A stretch of DNA of 64,000 nucleotides, from positions 24,896 through 88,895 of the forward strand of contig NZ_VYKJ01000017.1 in NCBI RefSeq assembly GCF_008710095.1, given 5' to 3'. Positions 10,201 to 20,039 of this stretch are shown piece by piece (the first letter of the stretch is position 1; each line of letters opens with the position of its first letter). This DNA is from Affinibrenneria salicis (GTDB lineage Bacteria; Pseudomonadota; Gammaproteobacteria; Enterobacterales; Enterobacteriaceae). The notes under the pieces were generated by a model that searched no databases, was not told the DNA's origin, and was given only the letters and a program-made list of their open reading frames with translations. The position numbers and the translations under genes are program-made.

Positions 10201-12296
10201 AGAAGCCGGTCACGCATGTTAATATCATCGCCCGGCAACTGCAGCCGGTAACGCTGAACGAGCGCGGCGAAGGGAAAATTCAGCTGGTGATCCCGGACTT
10301 CAACGGCGAGCTGCGCCTGATGGCGCAGGCCTGGACCGACAGCGAATTCGGCAAAGCGGAGCGTCCGCTGGTGGTCGCCGCGCCGCTGATTGCCGAGTTG
10401 GCTACGCCGCGTTTCCTGGCCGGCGGCGATCGCAGCCGGCTGTCTCTCGATCTGACCAATCAATCCGGTCAGCCGCAGACGCTGCAGATTAGCGTAACGG
10501 CCAACGGTCTGGTGGCGCTGGATGGCAATGCCGAACGTAAGCTGACGCTGGCCAAAGGCGAGCGGCTGACGCTGCCGGTGCCCGTTCAGGCGCGCGAAGG
10601 TTTTGGCGACGGCGAGGTAACGCTGGAAATCCAGGGGCTGAAGCTGCCGGACGCGCCGCAAACCACCAGTTGGAAAAATAGCTGGAAGATTGGCGTACGC
10701 CCGGCGTACCCGGGCGAAACGCGTCAGTTCTCCGCCGTGCTTCAGCCCGGCGAGCTGTGGTCGCTGCCGGCCGATGCGCTCAGCGGTCTGGCGCCGGCCA
10801 CTCAGCAGGGGCAACTGCTGTTAACCAGCCGTCCGCCGCTTAACCTCGCCCGCTATATTCGCGAACTGGCGGCCTATCCTTACGGCTGTCTGGAACAGAC
10901 CACCAGCGGGCTGTTCCCGTCGCTGTACGTCAGCCAGGCGCAGCTGACGGCGCTGGGGATTAAAACCAGCAGCGATACGCAGCGCCGTCAGGCGATCGAT
11001 ATCGGCATTGAACGGCTGGCCGGTATGCAGCGCTTCAACGGCAGCTTCGGTTTGTGGAGCAAAGACAGTCCGGAAGAACCGTGGCTGACGGCCTATGTCA
11101 CCGACTTCCTGACCCGGGCGACGGCGCAGGGATATAGTGTGTCGCCGTCGGTGCTGAAAGGCGCGACGGAACGGCTGCAGCGTTATCTGCAGGACCGGAA
11201 TCAGATTACGGTTCAATACAGTTCCAGCCCTGAGCACGTGCGCTTTGCGGTGCAGGCCTACGCCGGTCTGGTGCTGGCGCGTCAGCAAAAAGCGCCGCTG
11301 GGCGCGCTGCGTCAGGTCTACCAGCACCGGGGAGAGGCGCAGTCCGGCCTGCCGCTGGTGCAGCTGGGCATCGCGCTGCGCTTAATGGGCGATATGCCGC
11401 GTTCGAAAGAGGTCATCGCTCAGGGGCTGCGCAAGGAGCGTCGCGATCGTGATTACTGGCTGGAAGATTACGGCTCGCCGTTGCGCGACAGCGCGCTGAT
11501 CCTGGCGCTGCTGAATGAGTATGACATTCTGCCCGCGGAGCGCGATCGCCTGCTGCTTGAGCTGTCGGCGAGCGCGGATATGAAGAAATACTTCTCCACC
11601 CAGGAAAGCAATGCGCTTTATCTGGCCGGACGCAATCTGATCGGGCAGGACGAAGCGCCGTGGCGGGTAAAAGCCAGCGGCGTGGCCGAACCGCTGAGCG
11701 GGGCGAAAGCGCAAAGTACGGAGCTGGGCCAGGCGGCGCTGGCGCCGGGCGCGTTGACGCTGGAAAATTCCGGCGACAGCACGGTGTATCCGCGCCTGGC
11801 GGTGACCGGTTATCCGATCGGCGCGCCGGCGCCCTACAGCCACAATCTGCACATCCGACGCCACTACCTCGGTCTGGACGGCAAACAGAAATCGCTGGAT
11901 CAGCTGAAAAGCGGCGAACTGGTGCTGGTCTGGCTGGATGTCTGGGCCGATGACCAGGTGCCGGACGCGCTGGTCGTCGATCTGTTGCCCGCCGGGCTGG
12001 AGCTGGAAAACCAGAATCTGGGCGACAGCAGCGCCAGTCTGGGTGACAGCGCGGCCAGCGACGTGGCGGAGTTGCTGACGGATATGCAGCAAACGGAGAT
12101 CAAACATCAGGAATACCGCGACGATCGTTACGTTGCGGCGGTGAATGTTGATCCCTATCGTCACTCCACGCTGCTGTATCTGGCGCGCGCCGTGACGCCG
12201 GGCACCTATCGCGTGCCGGCGCCTCAGGTCGAATCAATGTATTTGCCGCAATGGCGCGCATTGGGTGAAACGCCGGCGTCGCTGACCGTCCGTTAA
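7284..12296 (+). CDS. yfhM: Bacterial alpha-2-macroglobulin lipoprotein (YfhM/ECAM type)
   Basis: A 1,670-residue periplasmic lipoprotein that traps proteases through a reactive thioester. ATG 7284 follows AGGGAA and gives a signal peptide with positively charged N-terminus, hydrophobic stretch TLLAVAIALS and lipobox SSAC, so acylation is expected at that Cys. MG repeats run through the N-terminal two-thirds. The thioester motif CLEQ lies at Cys1202 (YPYGCLEQTTSG), followed by the alpha/alpha thioester domain and the C-terminal domain ending in YLPQWRALG. It is paired with pbpC, as in E. coli, suggesting protection of the cell when the envelope is breached. Confidence 0.95.
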   Translation: MQKGFRNGSGLRWGGWCKVTLLAVAIALSSACDERDGDKAPVSQPASAETPAAQQNNPSAAPAATGTAQQTSYAGQPLHLLDASELQLDGASTLVLTFSIPLNPNQDFAAKVHLVDTVSGKFDGAWELAENQKELRMRHLEPKRKLMLTVDGGLQAVNGGALETAFQKEIATRDIQPSVGFASRGSLLPGKQPRGLPVMALNVDRVDVNFFRIKPSTLPSFISRWSYRSSVSSWEAGDLLKMADLVYTGRFDLNPRANTREQILLPLAGIDALQQPGVYLAVMQQAGKYAYTNAATLFTLSDIGVSLHSYHDRLDVFTQSLDNGAAQSGVDVQLLDGKGLVLASAVSDDQGHARLDKPAQAKLLLATQKGQTSLLDLKRPALDLAEFAIGGPDGFSKQLFTFGPRDLYRPGETLIVNALLRDADGRPLPPQPLKTEVVKPDGQVARSFVWQPENGLYQYQYAIPDSAPTGEWSLRIQAGDDRSRFYRFKVEDFMPERMALDIHTDDEPIAPADATQFEISGRYLYGAPAAGNRLQGQLFLREQRQLAALPGYQFGSITEENLSRNLDELDETLDSQGKRELVVASQWESIRSPARLILQASLLESGGRPITRRAEQAIWPARALPGIRPLFGEKQVYDYRSDSYKSQPMVDEGSRAAFDIIYASASGEKLAAKGLKARLIRERRDYYWQWSEDDGWAAQYDQKDLNMAEETVNLTAGGSAQVSFPVEWGAYRLEVVDPGNQLLSSVRFWAGYSWQDNSEGGGAVRPDQIRLKLDKPAYRPGERVSLTLESPAAGKGYLMVESSDGPLWWQEISVPQGGATVEVPLNKDWRRHDLYLSALVVRPGDQAKTATPKRAVGLLHLPMADEHRRLNLQLQAPERIRPGQTLTVDVKVPEMEGKTPAQVNVLLSAVDSGVLNITRFVTPDPYEAFFGRKRYGADMYDVYGQLIEGDGRQATLRFGGDGDEEDPLARGGQKPVTHVNIIARQLQPVTLNERGEGKIQLVIPDFNGELRLMAQAWTDSEFGKAERPLVVAAPLIAELATPRFLAGGDRSRLSLDLTNQSGQPQTLQISVTANGLVALDGNAERKLTLAKGERLTLPVPVQAREGFGDGEVTLEIQGLKLPDAPQTTSWKNSWKIGVRPAYPGETRQFSAVLQPGELWSLPADALSGLAPATQQGQLLLTSRPPLNLARYIRELAAYPYGCLEQTTSGLFPSLYVSQAQLTALGIKTSSDTQRRQAIDIGIERLAGMQRFNGSFGLWSKDSPEEPWLTAYVTDFLTRATAQGYSVSPSVLKGATERLQRYLQDRNQITVQYSSSPEHVRFAVQAYAGLVLARQQKAPLGALRQVYQHRGEAQSGLPLVQLGIALRLMGDMPRSKEVIAQGLRKERRDRDYWLEDYGSPLRDSALILALLNEYDILPAERDRLLLELSASADMKKYFSTQESNALYLAGRNLIGQDEAPWRVKASGVAEPLSGAKAQSTELGQAALAPGALTLENSGDSTVYPRLAVTGYPIGAPAPYSHNLHIRRHYLGLDGKQKSLDQLKSGELVLVWLDVWADDQVPDALVVDLLPAGLELENQNLGDSSASLGDSAASDVAELLTDMQQTEIKHQEYRDDRYVAAVNVDPYRHSTLLYLARAVTPGTYRVPAPQVESMYLPQWRALGETPASLTVR

Positions 12297-12399
12297 CCCC
12301 GCACCGCCCGTGGCGGCAAACCGTCGCCACGGACCGTCGGCGCGCTGATCAAAGCGCGCCGGGGGGCGGCGCGGATGTCAGACGTCAGGAGATCACGTC

Positions 12400-14709
12400 A
12401 TTATCGCTAAACGCTCTCTGTGGTTGATACCTCTGCTTATTCCGCTGCTGCTGTGGTGGGCGGACAGGCAGTGGCCGCTGCCGCTGCAGCCGGCCGGGGT
12501 AACCCGGGTCGTGGTGGCGCAGGACGGCACGCCGCTGTGGCGTTTCGCCGACGATGTGGGCGTATGGCGTTATCCGGTGCGTCTGGCGGACGTGTCGCCG
12601 CTCTATCTGCAGGCGTTGCTCAACTATGAAGACCGCTGGTTTTATTATCATCCCGGCGTCAATCCGGTCGCGCTGATCCGTGCCGCCGGGCTGAATCTGT
12701 TGAACGGCCGCATTGTTTCCGGCGGCAGCACGCTGTCGATGCAGGTAGCCCGCCTGCTTGATCCGCATCCCCGCACCGCGGGCGGTAAACTGCGCCAGAT
12801 CTGGCGCACTCTGCAGCTTGAGTGGCACCTGTCGAAAGACGATATTCTGACGCTGTACCTTAACCGGGCGCCGTTTGGCGGCACTCTGCAGGGCATTGGC
12901 GCCGCCAGCTGGAGCTATCTGGGCAAACCGCCTTCCGATCTGACGCCGGGCGAAGCGGCGCTGCTGGCGGTACTGCCGCAGGCGCCCAGCCGGTTACGGC
13001 CGGATCGCTACCCGCAGCAGGCCGAGGCGGCGCGTAATAAGGTGCTGAGCCGGCTGGCGGAGTATCGGGTCTGGCCGCAGGCGCAGATCGATGAAGTCCG
13101 TCAGGAGCCGGTGTGGCTGGCGCCGCGCCAGGTGCCGCAGTTGGCGCCGCTGCTGGCCCGCCGCCTGACGGAGAACGATCGACGTGAGAAAGTTGAAACC
13201 ACGCTGGATATCACGCTGCAGCGCCGGCTGGAAGAGATGGCGCAGGGCTGGAAAGCCGCTCTGCCGGCGAAAACCTCGTTCGGCGTGCTGGTGGTCGATC
13301 ATCGCGACATGGCGGTCAAGGCCTACCTGGGATCGGCCGACTTTACCGACGACAGCCGCTTTGGCCACGTGGATATGATCAGCGCCTGGCGTTCGCCCGG
13401 CTCGACGCTCAAACCCTTTGTCTATGCGCTGGCGCTGGATGACGGTCTGATTCACGCCGAATCGCTGTTGCAGGATGTGCCGCGTCACTTCGGCAGCTAT
13501 CGTCCGGCTAATTTCGATACCGGTTTTCACGGGCCGGTCAGCGCCAGCGAGGCGCTGGTGAGATCGTTGAATTTACCCGCGGTGCAGCTGCTGGAGGCCT
13601 ATGGGCCGAAACGCTTCGCCGCCACGCTGCGTCACGCCGGGCTGACGCTGCGCTTTCCTCCTCACGCTGAACCGAATCTGTCGCTGATTTTGGGCGGCAC
13701 CGGCGCGCGGCTGGACCAGATCGTCGCCGCCTACAGCGCTTTCGCCCGCGGGGGCATGGCCGGCCAGTTGCGCTTCGAACCCGGACAGACGCTGCGCGAG
13801 CGGCGTTTACTGTCGCCGGGCGCGGCCTGGATAACCCGGCGGATATTAGCCGGCGAAGCCCGCCCTCTTCCGGATGATGTCCTGTCCGCCTCCGTTCCAC
13901 TGGCGTGGAAGACCGGCACCAGCTATGGTTATCGTGATGCCTGGGCGATTGGTATCAATGCCCGTTATCTGATCGGTGTGTGGGTCGGCCGGCCGGACGG
14001 CACGCCGGTGGCCGGGCAGTATGGTCAGGCCACCGCGGTGCCGCTGCTTAACCAAATCAACAATCTGCTGATGACCGGCCTGCGGCGCGACGGTCGCCCG
14101 CTGCCGATCGATCCGCGGCCTGCCGCGGTGAGCCGGCAGCAGATTTGCTGGCCGGGCGGTCAGCCGCTGGCGGCCGGAGACAGTAATTGCCGTCAGCGGC
14201 GCCAGAGCTGGATTCTGGATGAAACCACGCCGCCCACGCTGGTGGCGCCGGGGCAGGAAGCGCTGACCGGCACGCAAATGACGCTGTGGCTTAATGAACG
14301 CGGTCAGCAAGTGGCCGCTAACTGCCCCGGCGCCCGCCAGACCACGCTATCGCTCTGGCCATTGCCGCTTGAGGCGTGGCTGGCGCCCGCGGAGCGTCGG
14401 GCGCAGCGCCTGCCTGAAGCGGACGCTCAGTGTCCGCCGCCGGAGCGTAACGATGCGCCGCCGCTGTTGATTTTCGGTATTCGCGACGACACGGTATTGA
14501 AACGACTGCCGGGCAGCGGCGAGCTCGATCTGCGGCTAAGCACGCAGGGCGGGCAGGGACAACGCTGGTGGTTTCTTAACGGTGAACAGATTGCCAACAC
14601 CCGGCCGGAAGAAGGGATATTACAGCGGTTGACGCAGCCCGGACGCTACCAACTGACGCTGCTGGATGAAAGCGGTCAGGTAAGCGTGGTGAATTTTACT
14701 CTGCAGTAA
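12400..14709 (+). CDS. pbpC: Penicillin-binding protein 1C, probable ATT start
   Basis: A bifunctional class A penicillin-binding protein (about 769 residues): GT51 glycosyltransferase (NYEDRWFYYHPG, GGSTLSMQVARLL), then transpeptidase (catalytic Ser near 335 in SPGSTLKP; KTGTSYG), then the BiPBP_C domain near the end. The start is uncertain. No ATG in frame precedes the conserved sequence; TTG 12424 would remove the basic residues before the membrane anchor and has no Shine-Dalgarno. ATT 12400 lies 8 nt after CAGGAG and gives a basic N-terminus (IAKRSLWLIPLLIP) before the membrane segment. It follows yfhM by about 100 bp. Confidence 0.92.
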   Translation: MIAKRSLWLIPLLIPLLLWWADRQWPLPLQPAGVTRVVVAQDGTPLWRFADDVGVWRYPVRLADVSPLYLQALLNYEDRWFYYHPGVNPVALIRAAGLNLLNGRIVSGGSTLSMQVARLLDPHPRTAGGKLRQIWRTLQLEWHLSKDDILTLYLNRAPFGGTLQGIGAASWSYLGKPPSDLTPGEAALLAVLPQAPSRLRPDRYPQQAEAARNKVLSRLAEYRVWPQAQIDEVRQEPVWLAPRQVPQLAPLLARRLTENDRREKVETTLDITLQRRLEEMAQGWKAALPAKTSFGVLVVDHRDMAVKAYLGSADFTDDSRFGHVDMISAWRSPGSTLKPFVYALALDDGLIHAESLLQDVPRHFGSYRPANFDTGFHGPVSASEALVRSLNLPAVQLLEAYGPKRFAATLRHAGLTLRFPPHAEPNLSLILGGTGARLDQIVAAYSAFARGGMAGQLRFEPGQTLRERRLLSPGAAWITRRILAGEARPLPDDVLSASVPLAWKTGTSYGYRDAWAIGINARYLIGVWVGRPDGTPVAGQYGQATAVPLLNQINNLLMTGLRRDGRPLPIDPRPAAVSRQQICWPGGQPLAAGDSNCRQRRQSWILDETTPPTLVAPGQEALTGTQMTLWLNERGQQVAANCPGARQTTLSLWPLPLEAWLAPAERRAQRLPEADAQCPPPERNDAPPLLIFGIRDDTVLKRLPGSGELDLRLSTQGGQGQRWWFLNGEQIANTRPEEGILQRLTQPGRYQLTLLDESGQVSVVNFTLQ

Positions 14710-14965
14710 ACAGAGTTATGTTATCGCTGTAATAAAAATAATTAATTTTTTAATGAAATGTTACGCCCCGGTAGGCAAGTGTAGCGATGCTGCTTTATAA
14801 TCCGCGCTTTATTTATTGGCCGGTATTATAACGTCAGGCGCTATTCTGCTCGCGTGATATGCCTGCCGGTGGCGCGCAGCTCGTTCAGCCGATTGACGGG
14901 CAGGCGACTTAGCGCAACTGGCACCTGGCCCGGCTGTTATCTGGCAGTTATTTAATGAGGTCATT
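14710..14965 (+). promoter_or_regulatory. Probable ndk promoter region
   Basis: The spacer between pbpC and ndk contains a perfect -10 like hexamer TATAAT at 14796-14801. No good -35 is visible at 17 bp spacing. An AT-rich stretch (14735-14765) precedes it. No other features seen. Confidence 0.4.
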
Positions 14966-15391
14966 ATGACGGTAGAACGTACCTTTTCCATCGTGAAGCC
15001 GAATGCTGTGGCTAAAAACGCGATTGGTGCCATTTATTCACGTTTCGAAAGCGCGGGTTTTAAAATTATCGCAGCCAAAATGCTGCATCTGACGCATGAA
15101 CAGGCGGCAGGTTTTTACGCCGAGCACGAAGGAAAACCGTTCTTTGACGGGTTGGTTTCCTTTATGACCTCCGGTCCGATTATGGTTCAGGTGCTGGAAG
15201 CGGAAAATGCGGTGCAGCGCAATCGCGACCTGATGGGCGCAACCAATCCGGCCAATGCGTTGGCCGGTACGCTGCGCGCTGACTATGCGGACAGCTTCAC
15301 TGAAAACGCGGTGCACGGTTCCGATTCGCCCGAGTCGGCGGCGCGTGAAATCGCCTATTTTTTTAGTCCCGATGAGATCCATCCTCGTTAA
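14966..15391 (+). CDS. ndk: Nucleoside diphosphate kinase
   Basis: A 141-residue enzyme that balances NTP and dNTP pools by ping-pong phosphotransfer through a phosphohistidine. The active-site block NAVHGSDS holds the catalytic His (about residue 117). The N-terminal [12 protein letters not shown] and the nucleotide-binding RNLMGATNP-like segment (here [12 protein letters not shown]) are intact. ATG 14966 follows GAGGTC. Normal length for enterobacterial Ndk, in conserved order before rlmN. Confidence 0.97.
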   Translation: MTVERTFSIVKPNAVAKNAIGAIYSRFESAGFKIIAAKMLHLTHEQAAGFYAEHEGKPFFDGLVSFMTSGPIMVQVLEAENAVQRNRDLMGATNPANALAGTLRADYADSFTENAVHGSDSPESAAREIAYFFSPDEIHPR

Positions 15392-15565
15392 GGAAGAACC
15401 CCGCCGTCCGCGCCATAAAAAAACGTCAGAAACGTTCTCCAACGGCGCGCGGTGACGGCTGGCAAGGGACGGGCAGGGATCGCCCGCCAGAGAACGTCGG
15501 CAACGTTTTTCAACGTCGCGGGCTTTCAGTCATGGCATCCCTGTTTTAAACTCTGTACAATGCGG

Positions 15566-15602
15566 CGCCCCGGGTGGACTTGCTCAACCGGGGCGTTTCT
15601 TT
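15566..15602 (+). terminator. Terminator between ndk and rlmN
   Basis: An 8-bp GC stem (CGCCCCGG at 15566 / CCGGGGCG ending 15595) is followed by TTTCTTT. It would end the ndk transcript. Confidence 0.75.
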
Positions 15603-15662
15603 ATAATCCGTCCAATCACCTGATCGCGCCATAACGTGTAACAACGAGGCCAGGAACTATTT

Positions 15663-16844
15663 ATGTCTGAACAAACCGTGTCCGAATCTTTGACGGCGTC
15701 TGCCGTTGCCCAATCCACTCCCCAGCCCGAAGCGGAAAAAATCAATCTGCTGGACCTGAATCGCCGGCAAATGCGCGAGTTTTTCGCCCGCATGGGGGAA
15801 AAGCCGTTCCGCGCCGATCAGGTCATGAAGTGGATCTACCATTACTGCTGCGATGATTTCGCGCAAATGACCGATATCAATAAAGTATTGCGCGCCAGAT
15901 TGCAGGAGATCGCCGAAATTCGCGCGCCGGAAGTGGTGGCGGAGCAGCGCTCTTCCGACGGCACCATCAAGTGGGCGATTCTGGTCGGCGGGCAGCGGGT
16001 GGAAACGGTGTACATCCCGGAGGACGAACGCGCCACGCTGTGCGTCTCCTCGCAGGTTGGCTGCGCGCTGGAGTGTAAATTCTGTTCCACAGCACAGCAG
16101 GGTTTCAACCGTAACCTGCGCGTATCGGAAATTATCGGGCAGGTATGGCGCGCGGCGAAGATTATCGGCGCCGCCAAAGTGACCGGCCAGCGCCCGATCA
16201 CCAACGTGGTGATGATGGGGATGGGAGAGCCGCTGCTCAACCTGACCAACGTGGTGCCGGCGATGGAGATCATGCTGGACGATTTTGGTTTCGGCCTGTC
16301 GAAACGGCGCGTGACGCTCTCCACTTCCGGCGTGGTGCCGGCGCTGGACAAACTGGGCGATATGATTGACGTCGCGCTGGCGATCTCCCTGCATGCACCG
16401 ACGGATGAGATCCGCAACGAGATCATGCCGATCAATAAGAAATACAATATCGAAACTTTCCTGAGCGCGGTGCGGCGCTATCTCGACAAATCCAACGCCA
16501 ATCAGGGGCGGGTGACGGTAGAGTACGTTCTGCTCGATCATATCAACGACGGCACCGAGCATGCCCATCAGCTGGCCGCCTGCCTGAAAGATACGCCCTG
16601 CAAGATCAACCTGATCCCGTGGAACCCGTTCCCGGGCGCGCCCTATGGCCGCAGCTCGAACAGCCGGGTCGATCGCTTCTCCAAGGTTTTGATGGAGTAT
16701 GGCTTTACCACCATCGTGCGTAAAACGCGCGGCGACGATATCGACGCCGCCTGCGGCCAGCTGGCGGGCGAGGTGGTTGATCGCACCAAACGCACGTTAA
16801 AGAAAAAGCAGGCCGGGGAACCTATCCGCGTTAAGGCAGTCTGA
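15663..16844 (+). CDS. rlmN: 23S rRNA/tRNA adenine-C2 methyltransferase RlmN
   Basis: A 393-residue radical-SAM enzyme methylating A2503 of 23S rRNA and A37 of some tRNAs. The [4Fe-4S] motif is Cys134, Cys138, Cys141 (CALECKFC). The methyl-carrying Cys near the C-terminus lies in [12 protein letters not shown]. The N-terminal ~25 residues are a variable Ser/Thr-rich tail slightly longer than in E. coli. As an Fe-S enzyme kept next to a decapitated isc locus, it must be matured by other machinery. Confidence 0.97.
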   Translation: MSEQTVSESLTASAVAQSTPQPEAEKINLLDLNRRQMREFFARMGEKPFRADQVMKWIYHYCCDDFAQMTDINKVLRARLQEIAEIRAPEVVAEQRSSDGTIKWAILVGGQRVETVYIPEDERATLCVSSQVGCALECKFCSTAQQGFNRNLRVSEIIGQVWRAAKIIGAAKVTGQRPITNVVMMGMGEPLLNLTNVVPAMEIMLDDFGFGLSKRRVTLSTSGVVPALDKLGDMIDVALAISLHAPTDEIRNEIMPINKKYNIETFLSAVRRYLDKSNANQGRVTVEYVLLDHINDGTEHAHQLAACLKDTPCKINLIPWNPFPGAPYGRSSNSRVDRFSKVLMEYGFTTIVRKTRGDDIDAACGQLAGEVVDRTKRTLKKKQAGEPIRVKAV

Positions 16845-16981
16845 CTGGCGAGAGTATGCATAATGGAATGCGCCATGCAATTACCGCCTGCCGAAGGGCT
16901 TGCCTGCTGTCAGGCCGGATGGATTGAGGTAAGATAGCCTTATTCCGTCGGTCAGATGACCAATCATGCAGGGGGAAAGGG

Positions 16982-17740
16982 ATGGCGCGTTTGCTGAGGC
17001 AGGGATGGGGCTGGATGGCGTGCTGCGGCGCGATATTGCTGGCCGGCTGCGCGACTTCCCGGCCGGATGCGCAGACGCCGGATGCGGGGCAAACCCGCCT
17101 GCAGTTAGGGCTGGAATACCTGGCGCAGAATAATCTGGACGCCGCGCGTCGGAATCTGGAAAAGGCGCTGGCCGCCGCTCCGCAGGATTACCGTACCCAA
17201 CTGGGAATGGCGCTCTATGAGCAGCGGGTCGGCGAAAACCAGGCCGCCGGGCAGCGTTACCGGCAGGCGCTGCAACTGGCTCCGCAAAACGGCAGCGTGA
17301 TGAATAATTACGGTGCGTTTTTGTGTGGTTTAGGGCAGTATGTAGCGGCGCAGCAACAGTTCGACGCGGCTGCGCAACTCCCTGATTATCGCCAGGTTGC
17401 CGACAGTCTGGAAAATGCGGGCTACTGTTTTTTCCATGCCGGCCAGAACGATAATGCGCGCAGGCTGCTACGCCGGGCCCTGAAGTATGATCCCGCGAAA
17501 GGCGCCGATCTGCTGGCCGAGGCGGATAAACAATTCGACGCCGGCAAACGTGACCAGGCGCAGTTCTTGTTAGATATTTACCAGCATATTCTTCCGGCGA
17601 GCGCCGGCAGTCTATGGTTACAGGTTCGTTTCGCCGCGCTGGCGAAACGTCAGAACGAGGTTGATCGTTATGGCAAAATGCTGGCGCGAAGTTTTCCACA
17701 ATCTAAACAGTACCAGCAGTTCTTAGCTAATGAATACTGA
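16982..17740 (+). CDS. pilW: Type IV pilus biogenesis/stability lipoprotein PilW (PilF)
   Basis: A 252-residue TPR lipoprotein; the family supports assembly of type IV pilus secretins in the outer membrane. The N-terminus has a signal peptide with lipobox LLAGC. Six or so TPR-like helices follow ([20 protein letters not shown] and similar). ATG 16982 follows GGGGGAAAGGG. The stop overlaps the rodZ start by 11 bp, implying coupled translation. This gene between rlmN and rodZ is recalled from many gammaproteobacteria but is absent from E. coli K-12. Confidence 0.9.
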   Translation: MARLLRQGWGWMACCGAILLAGCATSRPDAQTPDAGQTRLQLGLEYLAQNNLDAARRNLEKALAAAPQDYRTQLGMALYEQRVGENQAAGQRYRQALQLAPQNGSVMNNYGAFLCGLGQYVAAQQQFDAAAQLPDYRQVADSLENAGYCFFHAGQNDNARRLLRRALKYDPAKGADLLAEADKQFDAGKRDQAQFLLDIYQHILPASAGSLWLQVRFAALAKRQNEVDRYGKMLARSFPQSKQYQQFLANEY

Positions 17741-18740
17741 AGTTACCCAAGATCGTACGGCTACACTTACACCAGGCGAACGCCTGCGTCAGGCGCGTGA
17801 AAGTCTCGGCCTGACTCAGGAAACCGTTGCTGAACGTTTATGCCTGAAAGTTTCTCTTGTCCGTCAGATTGAGGAGGGCTCTACGCCGTCCGATCTGGCG
17901 TCGACCTTTTTGCGCGGCTATATCCGCTCATATGCCCGGCTGGTGCATCTGCCGGATGAAGAGGTGTTGCCGGAGCTGGATAAACAGGCCGGCCCCGGCG
18001 TGACCAAAGTGTCGTCGATGCAGAGTTTTTCTCTGGGCAAACGGCGCACCAAAAAACGTGATGGCTGGCTGATGACGTTCACCTGGCTGATTCTGCTGAT
18101 TGTGCTGGGGTTGACGGTCGCCTGGTGGTGGCAGAACCATAAGGCGCAGCAGCAGGAGATCGTCACCATGGCCGATCACAACGGGGCGCAGCCGGACGAG
18201 CAGGGACAGTTTGTCCCGTTGACCGACAGTAACCAGTCTGACGCCTCGCCCGTGACCAATTCAGTGCCGTTGAATAACGAGGCGCCAGGCGTTAGCGGAC
18301 AGTCCAACGGCGCGGCGGTGACCGAACCGCAGCCCGCGGCCGCACAGGGCGTCAGCGCGCCTGCGCCTGCCGCCGCGTCACCGGCCCCCGCCCCGGTCGC
18401 GGTGTCGCCGGCTCAGACTTCTCAGTCTCCGCTGCTGCCCGGCAGCGTGACCGCTCCGGCCAGCACGTTTGCCGGCAACGCTGGCGAGACGCCGGCGCAC
18501 GCCCTTGTCATGACGTTCAGCGCCGACTGCTGGCTTGACGTGAGCGACGCCAGCGGCAAAAAACTGTTCAGCGGCACGCAGCGACGCGGCGCCACGTTAA
18601 ATCTGAACGGTCAGGCGCCGTACCGGCTGACCATCGGCGCGCCCGCCGCCGTCCAAATCCAGTACCTGGGCAAGCCGGTTGATTTAAGTCGATTCATTAA
18701 GAGCAATCAGGTTGCGCGTTTGACCGTAGCGGCGGAATAA
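17730..18740 (+). CDS. rodZ: Cytoskeletal protein RodZ
   Basis: A 336-residue bitopic inner-membrane protein linking MreB to the elongasome. Domain order is an N-terminal cytoplasmic HTH ([21 protein letters not shown]), one membrane segment ([20 protein letters not shown], about residues 113-132), a Pro/Ala/Ser-rich periplasmic linker, and a C-terminal DUF4115 beta domain ([21 protein letters not shown]). The basic KRRTKKR before the membrane segment fits the positive-inside rule. It overlaps pilW and precedes ispG. Confidence 0.95.
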   Translation: MNTEVTQDRTATLTPGERLRQARESLGLTQETVAERLCLKVSLVRQIEEGSTPSDLASTFLRGYIRSYARLVHLPDEEVLPELDKQAGPGVTKVSSMQSFSLGKRRTKKRDGWLMTFTWLILLIVLGLTVAWWWQNHKAQQQEIVTMADHNGAQPDEQGQFVPLTDSNQSDASPVTNSVPLNNEAPGVSGQSNGAAVTEPQPAAAQGVSAPAPAAASPAPAPVAVSPAQTSQSPLLPGSVTAPASTFAGNAGETPAHALVMTFSADCWLDVSDASGKKLFSGTQRRGATLNLNGQAPYRLTIGAPAAVQIQYLGKPVDLSRFIKSNQVARLTVAAE

Positions 18741-18789
18741 TGTCGCTTTCGCAGGTTACCTGTGATGTTGCAATGATGGAGAAGAAGTA

Positions 18790-19911
18790 ATGCATAACCC
18801 AGCACCCATAAACCGTCGCAAATCAACCCGGATTTACGTCGGTAAGGTGCCTGTTGGCGACGGTGCGCCGATTGCGGTGCAATCCATGACCAATACCCGA
18901 ACCACCGATGTGGCGGCGACGGTTAAACAGATTAAATCACTGGAGCGCGTGGGGGTAGATATTGTCCGCGTTTCCGTGCCCACCATGGACGCCGCCGAAG
19001 CCTTCAAACTCATCAAACAACAGGTGAATGTGCCGCTGGTGGCCGATATTCACTTTGACTACCGCATCGCGCTGAAAGTGGCGGAGTACGGCGTGGATTG
19101 CCTGCGCATTAATCCGGGCAATATCGGCAACGAAGAGCGCATTCGCTCGGTGGTGGACTGCGCCCGCGATCACAATATCCCTATTCGCATTGGGGTAAAC
19201 GGCGGTTCGCTGGAGAAAGATCTGCAGGAAAAGTATGGTGAACCGACGCCGGAAGCGTTGCTGGAATCGGCGATGCGCCATGTGGATATTCTGGATCGGC
19301 TTAATTTCGATAAGTTTAAGGTCAGCGTTAAGGCCTCCGACGTGTTCCTGGCGGTGCAGTCTTATCGCCTGCTGGCGGCGCGCATCGACCAGCCGCTGCA
19401 TCTGGGCATTACCGAAGCCGGCGGCGCGCGCAGCGGCGCGGTGAAATCCGCCATCGGTCTGGGGCTGCTGCTGTCGGAAGGGATCGGCGATACGCTGCGT
19501 ATTTCGCTGGCCGCCGATCCGGTGGAAGAGGTGAAGGTAGGCTTCGATATTCTGAAATCTCTGCGCATCCGCGCCCGCGGCATCAATTTTATCGCCTGCC
19601 CGACCTGTTCGCGGCAGGAGTTCGATGTGATCGGCACGGTAAACGCGCTGGAGCAGCGGCTGGAAGATATTATCACGCCGATGGACGTGTCGATTATCGG
19701 CTGCGTGGTCAACGGTCCCGGCGAAGCGCTGGTTTCCACCCTGGGCGTGACCGGCGGCAATAAGAAAAGCGGTTTCTATGAAGACGGCGTGCGCCAGAAA
19801 GAGCGCTTCGACAACGACGATATGATCGACCAGCTGGAAGCGAAAATCCGCGCCAGGGCGTCGATGATGGATGAAAAGCGACGTATCGACGTTAATCTGG
19901 TGGAAAAATAA
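18790..19911 (+). CDS. ispG: 4-hydroxy-3-methylbut-2-enyl diphosphate synthase IspG
   Basis: A 373-residue [4Fe-4S] enzyme of the methylerythritol phosphate isoprenoid pathway, reducing MEcPP to HMBPP. The cluster Cys residues are visible in CPTCSRQEF and CVVNGPGE. The N-terminal TIM-barrel starts with [20 protein letters not shown]. Start ATG 18790 follows GGAGAAG. IspG is essential where the MEP pathway is the only isoprenoid route, so its presence implies a working cluster-assembly system despite loss of isc assembly genes here. Confidence 0.97.
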   Translation: MHNPAPINRRKSTRIYVGKVPVGDGAPIAVQSMTNTRTTDVAATVKQIKSLERVGVDIVRVSVPTMDAAEAFKLIKQQVNVPLVADIHFDYRIALKVAEYGVDCLRINPGNIGNEERIRSVVDCARDHNIPIRIGVNGGSLEKDLQEKYGEPTPEALLESAMRHVDILDRLNFDKFKVSVKASDVFLAVQSYRLLAARIDQPLHLGITEAGGARSGAVKSAIGLGLLLSEGIGDTLRISLAADPVEEVKVGFDILKSLRIRARGINFIACPTCSRQEFDVIGTVNALEQRLEDIITPMDVSIIGCVVNGPGEALVSTLGVTGGNKKSGFYEDGVRQKERFDNDDMIDQLEAKIRARASMMDEKRRIDVNLVEK

Positions 19912-20039
19912 GCCCGTGCGGTCGGCCGTGCGCCGACGAACGACGCATTGAGGCTGAGCCCGATGGCGGCCCGGCATTGAAGACGGCGCGGATCTCCCTA
20001 TAATTCGAATTTATTTTAAATAACGCATAGAGAACTGAC

